Notes under the pieces: generated by a model | Told to the model about the DNA's origin: nothing | The model's input: only the letters and a program-made list of their open reading frames with translations | Database searches by the model: none | Assembly (NCBI GenBank): GCA_002005505.1 | Contig: KV908347.1 | Coordinates: forward strand, 721,946-776,945 | Reading direction: 5' to 3' | DNA: 55,000 nt | Source of the DNA: Botryococcus braunii | Lineage: Eukaryota > Chlorophyta > Trebouxiophyceae | Shown here: positions 10,701 to 19,755 of the stretch, piece after piece | Position numbering within the stretch: the first letter of the stretch is position 1 | Layout: each line of letters opens with the position of its first letter | Made by a program: the position numbers and the translations under genes

Positions 10701-12743
10701 TCACAAAAACTTGGCCAGTCCTAGAGCCTCACGATGGCCCTGAAATACCTGCCTTGTCAACGGCTTGGTAAATATATCTGCCACATTCCTAGCAGAAGGA
10801 ACGTATTTCACATCCACCTGTCCCAATGCAATAGCTTCCCGAGCAAAATGAAAGCTGATTGCAATGTGCTTGGTATGCTTAGAGAACACTGGATTTCTGA
10901 GATGATTGATGCATCCCTGATTATCACAGTGGATCTTCACAATCCAAGGAGAAATACCAATTTCTTCCAGGAATCCCTTCATCCAATTTGCCTCTTTGAC
11001 AGCTGCACTTGCCGCCATAAACTCAGCCTCTACAGTGGATGTGGCCACTGCAGACTGCTTCTTGCTTCCCCAAACTACAGCTCCTCCAAACACACGAATT
11101 ACGTAACCAGTAGTGGAAAACCTGTGATCCTGATCACCACCATAATCTGCATCCACAAAGCCCTCCAGCTCTGTGTCCTTCCCCCCAAGTACTAACACAA
11201 GATCCCTGGTAGCCATCAGATATTTCAACACTCTGATGGCTTCATTCCAGTGAGCAGTGGTGGGAGTAATCCTGTACCTGGAAAGCACTCCCACAGCCTG
11301 GGAAATATCAGGCCTTGTGGTGTTTGCAATGTACAACAGTGACCCAACCAGCTCACAATATCTGTGCCCTGGTGGTAAGGGACTCCCAGCTCCAATGCTG
11401 GCACTGTTGTCCTTGGACATCGGTCGCTGTGTGGCCACAAAATCCTTAGTCATAGGGGTGTCAGGCCCCACAGACTCCAGATCCAGCCCAAATTTCTCAA
11501 CTAGGGCATCAATCTTTGGGATGCAACTCAAAGAAATCAACCCTTTCTCTCTATCTCTCATCACTTGGCAGCCCAAGAAATCTTTCACCTCTCCTAGATC
11601 ATGAATGGTGAACTCCTGCTTCAACAACCCTTTCACTCTCTCAATCTCACTCATGCCCTTCGAAACTATCAATAGATCATCAACATAAATCAGCACAAAG
11701 GATTTCCCTCCATCCACAGAACATTTCACATAGACCCCAGCATCACTCTTGCACACCTCATACCCCATGGTATGTAGCTTCTCATTAAGGGTCTTATGCC
11801 ATGCCCTTGGAGCTTGCTTCAGGCCATACAGTGCCTTCTTCAAGCGACACACAGTGTTCCCATCCCCATTCTCAAACCCAGGAGGTTGTGTGACATAGAC
11901 CTCCTCCTCTAATTCACCATTTAAAAACGCAGTCTTGACATCCACCTGGTGAATTTCAAGACCCTCCTGTGCAGCCACTGACAGTAAAGCTCTTCTAGAC
12001 CCATAACTGCTGGTGGGAGCAAATACCTCCATCACATCCACTCCTGGAATTTGCCTACACCCTTGAGCCACCAGCCTGGCCTTGAACCTAAGCACATTGC
12101 CATGAGCATCCATTTTCACTGAGAAAATCCAGTGAACTGGGATTACTTTGTGACCACGAGGTCTAGGAACAAACTCCATCACCTCATGAGCATCTAAGGA
12201 GTTTTGCTCCTCCTGCATTGCAGCCTTCCAGTATTCCCACTGTGGGGACTGCTGGGCCTCCTTTAGACTTGAAGGCACACTAATCTTCCCAAAACGCACC
12301 CCAGTGTGCTTCCCCTGATCTTGCTTACTCTTACTCTCACTATCATCCACTACTCTTTCGCTGAATGTCGCCGCACTGCATGTGGGGACTGTGGGTAAAG
12401 ATCCAGATCTCTCCCTCTGCTCTTTCTCTCTCTTAGACTCACAGCTTGCCCTCTCAAGCTTGCTGCCAGCCACTCTCACATCATCCTCCCAAACACAGGT
12501 ACCTCTCGGAAAGCTCTTGTAATTGGGGGAGTTCTCACACTGTCTTGGCTTCCGATTCACCTCCTCAGACACACTCTCACATGGCTGACGGTTTGCAGTC
12601 CCGTCAGGACTCTCACAGACATGTGACCCACTCTGCATTGCATGAGCTCTTGGTTTATCTTGATGCTGTGCCCATGTCTCTCTCTCTCTCTGTCTGCTCC
12701 CTACTAGACATGAGCGCTGGGGCGCAGGCCCAGCAGCACACTC
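10701..12743 (-). CDS. Copia-2 reverse transcriptase-RNase H
   Basis: The frame is open from the Copia-3 insertion point (12743) to a stop at 10701. A low-complexity spacer rich in Arg/Glu and Ser comes first. The copia-type RT follows, with KARLVAQGCRQIPG, KTAFLNGELEEEVYVTQPPG, ALYGLKQAPRAWHK and the catalytic YVDDLLIV. The RNase H domain has DADYGGDQDHR, TVEAEFMA and CDNQG. It ends with the conserved NVADIFTKPL motif. Removing Copia-3 and one CACTC joins this in frame to the integrase-side sequence at 19756. RT and RNase H show no stop or frameshift, and the protein is close to that of Copia-3, so the two are sister families. Confidence 0.96.
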   Translation of the reverse strand, partial: ECAAGPAPQRSCLVGSRQRERETWAQHQDKPRAHAMQSGSHVCESPDGTANRQPCESVSEEVNRKPRQCENSPNYKSFPRGTCVWEDDVRVAGSKLERASCESKREKEQRERSGSLPTVPTCSAATFSERVVDDSESKSKQDQGKHTGVRFGKISVPSSLKEAQQSPQWEYWKAAMQEEQNSLDAHEVMEFVPRPRGHKVIPVHWIFSVKMDAHGNVLRFKARLVAQGCRQIPGVDVMEVFAPTSSYGSRRALLSVAAQEGLEIHQVDVKTAFLNGELEEEVYVTQPPGFENGDGNTVCRLKKALYGLKQAPRAWHKTLNEKLHTMGYEVCKSDAGVYVKCSVDGGKSFVLIYVDDLLIVSKGMSEIERVKGLLKQEFTIHDLGEVKDFLGCQVMRDREKGLISLSCIPKIDALVEKFGLDLESVGPDTPMTKDFVATQRPMSKDNSASIGAGSPLPPGHRYCELVGSLLYIANTTRPDISQAVGVLSRYRITPTTAHWNEAIRVLKYLMATRDLVLVLGGKDTELEGFVDADYGGDQDHRFSTTGYVIRVFGGAVVWGSKKQSAVATSTVEAEFMAASAAVKEANWMKGFLEEIGISPWIVKIHCDNQGCINHLRNPVFSKHTKHIAISFHFAREAIALGQVDVKYVPSARNVADIFTKPLTRQVFQGHREALGLAKFL

Positions 12744-13437
12744 TGTGAAAGGTTATGAGCAATCGGCTTTCCCTGTACAAAGCAGACAGGTCGTCAATAG
12801 ACGAAGTTACTCCAGCTACAGTCCGTACGACTGTCTGCTGAGTGCCACACACAACTGTCGGACAAGACTAGCATCTGGTGATGCCCAGCATCTTTCACAA
12901 CCAGTTCCGTTACATCATTATCTTGTACACAAGCACCGATCAAGCAATCACTAGATAAGGCTCTAGACGGCTACGTTCAAGTACATGCCTATACTCCCTG
13001 AAGTCACTGTCCCTTATCTGTTTGAGTGACTACAGGGTACACTAAGCTTGTTCACTCTCACAATAGCAACAATGATACAACACACACTGCCGCACCGTAC
13101 CTGTACAAAGCAGACAGGTCGTCAATAGACGAAGTTACTCCAGCTACAGTCCGTACGACTGTCTGCTGAGTGCTACACACAACTGTCGGACAAGACTAGC
13201 ATCTGGTGATGCCCAGCATCTTTCACAACCAGTTGGTATTCACTCCGGTGGGGCAGCCTTAAGAGTTCATCCGACAAACGTGTGATCTAGATAGGATTGT
13301 ACCTTATGTTCGAAAACGTCCAGAATCTGCCGTGTCTCAAGGTACCTTATGTTCTCAATGGACCCATATCCTAATAGTGCACACATGAAGATCACTTAAA
13401 GCACAAGGCATTCAATAATAATGTTCAGAACTCAACA
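12744..13437 (-). repeat. Copia-3 3' LTR
   Basis: Contains a 135-bp module starting CCTGTACAAAG twice (12772-12906 and 13100-13234), 328 bp apart and differing by one base. Each copy has a hairpin stem GCAGACAG-G-TCGT with ACGA-CTGTCTGC and a small GCATC-TGGT-GATGC hairpin. Confidence 0.97.
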
Positions 13438-13457
13438 CTTCCCCTTGCCTGCATGCT

Positions 13458-16400
13458 TTAAGTGTATCTTCTCAAACCTAGTGAATCACGATGACCAACA
13501 AACACGGGCTTGGCAAGTGGCTTGGTCATAATGTCAGCCACATTGCGTGCAGATTCCACATAGAGGATATCTACCTGCCCAAGTGCCATAGCTTCCCTAG
13601 CGTAGTGGAAGCTTACTGCAACGTGCTTTGTGAATTTGGAATACAGGGGGTTCCGTAAATTAGAAATGCATCCTTGGTTGTCACAGAAAATTTTGACCCT
13701 CCAAGGTGCAGCCCCTATCTCTTCCAAGAAGCCCCTTAGCCAGTTGGCTTCCTTCACAATATGGCCAGCTGCCATAAACTCAGCTTGCACAGTTGAGGTA
13801 GCAACTGAGCTCTGCTTCTTGCTTCCCCAAACCACGGCACTACCATAGACTGATAGAACATAGCCAGTGGTGGAATACCTGTGGTCCAGGTCCCCAGCAT
13901 AGTCGGCATCAACATAGCCTTCTAGCTCAGGGCCCTTTCCACCCAGAGTAAGAGCTAACTCTCTGGTATCTCTCAAGTACTTCAGCACTCGAATGGCCTC
14001 ATTCCAGTGTGAGGTAGTGGGTGTCATTCTATACCTTGACAACACTCCAACAGCCTGAGAAATGTCAGGCCGGGTCGTATTGGCTATGTACAGTAACGAT
14101 CCAATTAACTCGCAGTATCGATGACCAGGTGGCAGAGGGGTACCAGCCCCATGTGACATACCATCTGAGGACTCGGGTCTGCTGCTAGCCACGAAGTCCT
14201 TGGACATGGGGGTATCAACCCCACGTCCATCATCAGCAACGCCAAACTTCTCCACAAGAGCATCAATCTTGGGAGTGCAACTCATGGAAATAGTGCCCTG
14301 AACTCTATTGCGTAGGACCTGACACCCCAGGAAATCATTCACCTCTCCCAAATCATGGATGGTGAAGTCCTTCTTCAATAACTCTTTCCCCCACTCAATC
14401 TCTGCAACCACTCTGGCAACTATGAGAAGATCATCGACATAAACAAGAATAAACGACAGATTACCATCAGGGGCCCTCCTGATGTATACCCCAGCGTCGC
14501 TCTTGCACACACTATACCCCATCACGCTCAACTTGTCGCTCAAGGTCTTGTGCCAAGCCCGTGGGGCTTGCTTAAGACCGTAGAGTGCCTTCCTGAGCTT
14601 GCACACAACTCTCGTGTTGCCATTCTCAAATCCTGGTGGTTGGGTCACATAGACCTCTTCCTCCAACTCCCCATTGAGAAAAGCTGTCTTGATATCCACT
14701 TGGTGGATCTCAAGATTTTGTGTGGCAGCCACTGCCAGCACAGCTCTCCTAGCACCATAGCTGCTGGTAGGTGCAAAAACCTCACCAACATCTATACCAG
14801 GAATCTGTCTGCAACCCTGGGCAACCAATCTTGCTTTAAACCGAGTGACATTCCCATGTGCATCGTTTTTTGTAGAAAAAATCCAATGAACAGGGATAAC
14901 TTTCTGCCCATGGGGTCTTTCCACATACTGCATAACCTCATGGGTGTCTAAAGACTCCATCTCCTCTTGCATTGCCTGCTGCCAAAACTCCCACTGAGGT
15001 GAGCGCTGGGCTTCCCTCAAGTTTGAGGGCACGTGAACTTTTCCCAACGTGACAGAAGGTACACTCTGTACCTTATGCTGTGGTGCAGCAGGGCTGTCAG
15101 CCTTACTGATGCTGTTCCCTTCTCTCTCTCTCTCTCCCTGGTTGCCAGAATAAGGTACATTATGTACCTTATGCTGGGACTGGGCAGTACTGCCGGGATT
15201 ATCTGATTCCTTCTCAAGTCTCTCTCTCTCTCCTTGACTACTGGACTCATGTGCAGCACCCTTACATTCTCGCACCTTCCGCAATGCAGAGGGGAGCAGC
15301 AGCTCTCTCTCTCTCCTGGACTCACACTTGGGCACACTACCCAGACTTGCCTGAGCTGCGCCTACAATGTCAGCCTGCACACCATAAGCATGACTAGCCA
15401 GTGACTGGGATTGGGCACCAGCTTCCCCTACTGCTGGCATGTCTAACCCACTGCTCTCATCTCTTACATCTGCACCGAACATAGCCTCGACTGTCTCAAC
15501 CTGCCCCTGCATATCAGGGAGACCAACCATGTTTGGCTCACTCACAATTGCCTGACCTGGGTCAGGGGCATGCAATGGGATGTCAGAATGCTCTCTCCTA
15601 GCCACGCGCTGTACATAACGCTGCTCCCTTGTAAGGGTGGTCCCTGGAGGAAGGGGAATTTGTGACTTCCCCTGCATTCGCAACCCCTCTTGTACCTTCT
15701 GCATTTTTTCTACCTGGGATTGAGTTTCTACACCCCCCCTGGCCAGATTCTGCATATGCTCAAGCACCGACCACGAGTGCTGAGATGGTTCTGGGGTACC
15801 AACAGTAGAATCCAGGCTGGTGGGGTTTCCTTGGTCATGTGCTGCTGTGGTCCCGTCTCCAGACTGATCCCCAGCACAAAGTCCAGAGGTCCCAGGAGCC
15901 CCAGTGGAAAGCGTCTCCACTCCATGGTCATCCTCCTCATCCCAGAACGTGGGTGGAGCAGCAGAGGGAATTGCTTGAGGCGTTGCCAGATTCTCACTGC
16001 CAAGGGGGGGTGATATCCTAGAATCATAGACAGACCCAGGCTGGACCTTTGATAGACCCACTCTCTCAGCCCCCCTCAAGTGCTCGATAAAGCTGACGTC
16101 CCTACTCTCCTTCCACACTCCATTCCCCACGTACACACGATACGCTTTAGACTGGGGACAATAACCAGTAAACATCCCAGGGATGGTCTTGGGCCCAAAA
16201 ACAGACCTTTGGCCACTGGGAATGTGCACATGGGCTACACAGCCAAACGTGCGCAGCACAGACACATCAGGTTTGACACCAAAGAATAATTCCATGGGGG
16301 TCAGGGACCTGCCTGAAGTAGGACCCACATTGTAGAGGAGGGTAGCTGTCTCAAGCGCCTCCTTCCAAAGGGAGGGGTCTGCTGCAGCATGGACCAACAG

Positions 16401-18671
16401 AGTCCTTGTTCGCTCCTTCAGGGTCCTATTCATCCTCTCCGCCACCCCATTCTGCTGAGGCGTGTAGGGCGCTAAGGACTCCATCTTAGTGCCCTGCTGA
16501 GCACAAAACTCTTTGAATTGCTGGTTCAGGAACTCTGAACCCCTGTCAGTCCTCACACACTTCACAACCGTGCCTCGTTGGGTCTGCCAAAAACGGAGCA
16601 GGTCTATCACAGCCTTTGGGATGCAATCCTTTGACTTCACAGGCAGGGAGGCAACTTGGTGTGAACTTTCATCCACTACAGTGACCCAATATCGTTCACC
16701 TGTGATGGCAGGAGGTGATATGGGACCCACAGTATCCACATGGACTCTATCGAGTGGGTGATGTGCAGGCCTGGAAGATACAGGGAAAGGAGGTCTGGAG
16801 TGTTTCCCTTGTATACACGATTCACAGTGCTTGGGGCACTCAGAGCAGGGAGCAAGGGAGATATTGATTCCTGTAACCAGATCTTCCTTGGAGAACCTCT
16901 GCATGCTGCTGGCACCAGGATGACCTAACCTAGCATGCCACAGAGATCTCTCGCTACACACGTGTCCTTTCCTAAGATGAGACGCCTCAGCCATGTGATC
17001 AATATGTCTGCAGCCAACTTGCTGCCCTCTGACAGGACTAACAAACTCCAAAAAAAACAGACCTCGTGCGCGGGTGATATCTCCACACCACCCTTCAGGT
17101 CCCTTCATGGCTGTGTAACCACCTGCAGTGTCAGTCAGGAAAGATGCTCCATCCTGAATTGCACCAGTGACTGAAATGAGGTTGGTATGCGCAGAAGGAA
17201 CACACTGCACATTGTGCAGCCAGAATACTTCGTGCCTTGCATTCACAAGGCATACAGACCCAGATGCAATGATTCCTCCCTTGGCGTCTGAGGTTGCCAA
17301 GTGCAGAGGAAGAGGCTGTCTATGCATAACTGGATTATGGAGCAATGAGAGATCATTGACTATATGCACAGAGGCACCACTATCTATTAACCAAGATGTG
17401 CTGCTAGCTCCATGCGAAGTTGGGGCAAGCACATTGAGAGAGATAAACATCGCCTCACCAGAAGGAGGGGGTGGAGGTGGTAAATGCCACCCCGGAAACG
17501 TGTGTTGACTTGTTGGATAGTTATATGCTGAAGGAGGTCCAGGGCTGGAAGCGGATGAAGGCGGGCCACCCCGGCCAGATCCATGGTCCCACCAGGCTTG
17601 AGGAGACGACTGTGGGCCTCCCTGGCCCCAGTAAGCTGCAGGCCCAACGCTTGCCGCTTGCATGTTTTGATGCAGAGCCTGCAGCTGCCTGAGCGGTCCG
17701 CAGTCAGTCATGAAGTGGCCCTTTGCCTTGCAGAAGTGGCATGTAAGCTCCTCTCTGGGCCTTCTTGCCCTGCCAGGTCCACGCCCCCTGCCACCAAAAG
17801 TAGTTGCAGAGGGGCCAGCGGGAGGCTGTTCGTTTGCTGGTAGTGCTGCTCCAACTCCCGGTACTGCTCCCACTCCTGGTGCAGCTCCAGCGCTTGATGA
17901 CGCTCCAGCTACCCCCCCAGAGGGACCAGCCACTGCTGCAGCTGCCATGGCCTGAGGTGTTCCCTCTGCAGGTGGGTCCTTGTACCCACGGCTGGCTGCG
18001 GCGCGCAGGATTCTTTGAATCAGCTCCAATGGCGGCTTGTCGGTTGCCATAACCTCCAGGGACTCGAGCCTCAGCACAGGAGGGAGGCCCTTCACCATCA
18101 GCTCCCCAACATTGTGGTCCAAGAGGATGAACGCGTTGTTTCTGAGACTTGTAGCCAGATCCATCATTCTGTAGAGGTAGACCTTGAGTGTCTCCCCTGT
18201 CTTGATGCCCTGCTCCATTTCCTTGTACCACTCAAGGTTGATGTCTTGGTTGCTCCCTCCAGTGTGACTGTTCTTCACCCACGCGATGAAGTCGAACGCT
18301 GCTTTGTGGCATGAGATCTGAGAATGCCAGATGACTGGAACTGACTGGATCAGCCACTGCTTGATGGCTGAGTTCTCCACCGACCCTGGCATTGGCCTCT
18401 CCAAAGCCGCTCTGACCCCCTTGGTGTTTGCGCACGCCTCCAAATTTTCATACCAAAATTCAAAATTGCGCCCTCCATCATCAAGCATGACAGTCATCTT
18501 TGGATTAGAGGTATTGGGGATGTAGGCTGCCTTGTCAATCTCCACCTTTGGTTCTGCAGTGGCTGATTGTGTCCCGGTCATAGACTGCCCTGGAGTGGCC
18601 CCACTGACTTCTCCAGGTTGAGACATTGCTGTTTCACTGCTACTTTCCTTTTCTTTGCCCCTTTTTGTCAT
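13458..18671 (-). CDS. Copia-3 gag-pol polyprotein, 1737 aa, intact
   Basis: Single frame from ATG (18671) to stop. Residues 1-300 are Gag with a capsid-like helical region and a Gly/Ala/Pro-rich linker. The CCHC knuckle is at 311-324 (CHFCKAKGHFMTDC). The aspartic protease motif WLIDSGAS is at 427-434. GAG-pre-integrase runs about 577-628. Integrase has the triad Asp646, Asp709 and Glu745, with 35 residues between the last two, as expected for the family. A 450-residue Ser/Glu/Arg-rich spacer follows. RT spans about 1245-1480, with YVDD at 1411-1414. RNase H spans about 1585-1690, with Asp1588, Glu1631 and Asp1664. The tail ARNVADIMTKPL is at 1708-1719. Gag and pol are fused with no frameshift or stop, as is usual in copia. 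All recognisable catalytic residues are kept. Confidence 0.97.
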   Translation of the reverse strand: MTKRGKEKESSSETAMSQPGEVSGATPGQSMTGTQSATAEPKVEIDKAAYIPNTSNPKMTVMLDDGGRNFEFWYENLEACANTKGVRAALERPMPGSVENSAIKQWLIQSVPVIWHSQISCHKAAFDFIAWVKNSHTGGSNQDINLEWYKEMEQGIKTGETLKVYLYRMMDLATSLRNNAFILLDHNVGELMVKGLPPVLRLESLEVMATDKPPLELIQRILRAAASRGYKDPPAEGTPQAMAAAAVAGPSGGVAGASSSAGAAPGVGAVPGVGAALPANEQPPAGPSATTFGGRGRGPGRARRPREELTCHFCKAKGHFMTDCGPLRQLQALHQNMQAASVGPAAYWGQGGPQSSPQAWWDHGSGRGGPPSSASSPGPPSAYNYPTSQHTFPGWHLPPPPPPSGEAMFISLNVLAPTSHGASSTSWLIDSGASVHIVNDLSLLHNPVMHRQPLPLHLATSDAKGGIIASGSVCLVNARHEVFWLHNVQCVPSAHTNLISVTGAIQDGASFLTDTAGGYTAMKGPEGWCGDITRARGLFFLEFVSPVRGQQVGCRHIDHMAEASHLRKGHVCSERSLWHARLGHPGASSMQRFSKEDLVTGINISLAPCSECPKHCESCIQGKHSRPPFPVSSRPAHHPLDRVHVDTVGPISPPAITGERYWVTVVDESSHQVASLPVKSKDCIPKAVIDLLRFWQTQRGTVVKCVRTDRGSEFLNQQFKEFCAQQGTKMESLAPYTPQQNGVAERMNRTLKERTRTLLVHAAADPSLWKEALETATLLYNVGPTSGRSLTPMELFFGVKPDVSVLRTFGCVAHVHIPSGQRSVFGPKTIPGMFTGYCPQSKAYRVYVGNGVWKESRDVSFIEHLRGAERVGLSKVQPGSVYDSRISPPLGSENLATPQAIPSAAPPTFWDEEDDHGVETLSTGAPGTSGLCAGDQSGDGTTAAHDQGNPTSLDSTVGTPEPSQHSWSVLEHMQNLARGGVETQSQVEKMQKVQEGLRMQGKSQIPLPPGTTLTREQRYVQRVARREHSDIPLHAPDPGQAIVSEPNMVGLPDMQGQVETVEAMFGADVRDESSGLDMPAVGEAGAQSQSLASHAYGVQADIVGAAQASLGSVPKCESRRERELLLPSALRKVRECKGAAHESSSQGERERLEKESDNPGSTAQSQHKVHNVPYSGNQGEREREGNSISKADSPAAPQHKVQSVPSVTLGKVHVPSNLREAQRSPQWEFWQQAMQEEMESLDTHEVMQYVERPHGQKVIPVHWIFSTKNDAHGNVTRFKARLVAQGCRQIPGIDVGEVFAPTSSYGARRAVLAVAATQNLEIHQVDIKTAFLNGELEEEVYVTQPPGFENGNTRVVCKLRKALYGLKQAPRAWHKTLSDKLSVMGYSVCKSDAGVYIRRAPDGNLSFILVYVDDLLIVARVVAEIEWGKELLKKDFTIHDLGEVNDFLGCQVLRNRVQGTISMSCTPKIDALVEKFGVADDGRGVDTPMSKDFVASSRPESSDGMSHGAGTPLPPGHRYCELIGSLLYIANTTRPDISQAVGVLSRYRMTPTTSHWNEAIRVLKYLRDTRELALTLGGKGPELEGYVDADYAGDLDHRYSTTGYVLSVYGSAVVWGSKKQSSVATSTVQAEFMAAGHIVKEANWLRGFLEEIGAAPWRVKIFCDNQGCISNLRNPLYSKFTKHVAVSFHYAREAMALGQVDILYVESARNVADIMTKPLAKPVFVGHRDSLGLRRYT

Positions 18672-19061
18672 ACTATTGTCACTTCACCAGCCAAACTTAC
18701 TCATAAACTTCTGGAATGCAGCAATACCCTACAATTCCCTCCATGTCATGGAAATTTACCAGCCAGTCTTGCACAGTAGTAGCAGATATGTTCCCCTCAG
18801 AAGTTTGCGCCGGAGTCCGGCCCGACTCACTCAGTGCTTCTAGACAACGTCTATGAATGATAAAGCACAGCTAAAACTTCAATTATGAATTTCCCAGAAA
18901 GGTAAACTGTGAGTAAGATAATGGTCCTGGTACACTCGAGTTCCCTTGCGCCGCTGCGCCATGCTCGAGCTCCTTTGTTGACGCTTACGTCTGACCCATC
19001 CGTAGACGACCTTCACTCCTGCTTTTACTTGGCTCAGCTGGAAGGGCGTGGGCCCATAACC
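18672..19061 (-). other. Copia-3 5' leader with half-tRNA-Met primer site
   Basis: 390 bp between 5' LTR and gag start. Plus-strand 19049-19061 reads TGGGCCCATAACC, the anticodon arm of initiator tRNA-Met (CAT anticodon inside), so the genomic RNA is complementary to it. No extra ORF is seen here, unlike in Copia-2. Confidence 0.85.
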
Positions 19062-19755
19062 TGTGAAAGGTTATGAGCAATCGGCTTTCCCTGTACAAAG
19101 CAGACAGGTCGTCAATAGACGAAGTTACTCCAGCTACAGTCCGTACGACTGTCTGCTGAGTGCCACACACAACTGTCGGACAAGACTAGCATCTGGTGAT
19201 GCCCAGCATCTTTCACAACCAGTTCCGTTACATCATTATCTTGTACACAAGCACCGATCAAGCAATCACTAGATAAGGCTCTAGACGGCTACGTTCAAGT
19301 ACATGCCTATACTCCCTGAAGTCACTGTCCCTTATCTGTTTGAGTGACTACAGGGTACACTAAGCTTGTTCACTCTCACAATAGCAACAATGATACAACA
19401 CACACTGCCGCACCGTACCTGTACAAAGCAGACAGGTCGTCAATAGACGAAGTTACTCCAGCTACAGTCCGTACGACTGTCTGCTGAGTGCCACACACAA
19501 CTGTCGGACAAGACTAGCATCTGGTGATGCCCAGCATCTTTCACAACCAGTTGGTATTCACTCCGGTGGGGCAGCCTTAAGAGTTCATCCGACAAACGTG
19601 TGATCTAGATAGGATTGTACCTTATGTTCGAAAACGTCCAGAATCTGCCGTGTCTCAAGGTACCTTATGTTCTCAATGGACCCATATCCTAATAGTGCAC
19701 ACATGAAGATCACTTAAAGCACAAGGCATTCAATAATAATGTTCAGAACTCAACA
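19062..19755 (-). repeat. Copia-3 5' LTR
   Basis: 694 bp, nearly identical to 12744-13437, with the same paired internal modules. Followed by the duplication CACTC at 19756. Confidence 0.97.

Larger units (their letters stand above)
12744..19755 (-). mobile_element. Copia-3: intact, recent Ty1/copia retrotransposon nested in Copia-2
   Basis: Two 694-bp LTRs (12744-13437 and 19062-19755) begin TG and end CA and are flanked by the duplication CACTC (12739-12743 and 19756-19760). I see a single difference between the LTRs (about 13165 against 19483). The sense strand is minus. The primer site at 19049-19061 matches the anticodon arm of initiator tRNA-Met, and the polypurine tract CAAGGGGAAG abuts the 3' LTR at 13438. 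One gag-pol frame of 1737 codons fills the interior. All parts needed for autonomous movement are present, and it is the youngest insertion in the nest by position. Confidence 0.97.

Noticed and set aside
10734..11195. Plus-strand frames across the copia pol regions
   Set aside because: Shadows of the minus-strand RT and integrase genes.
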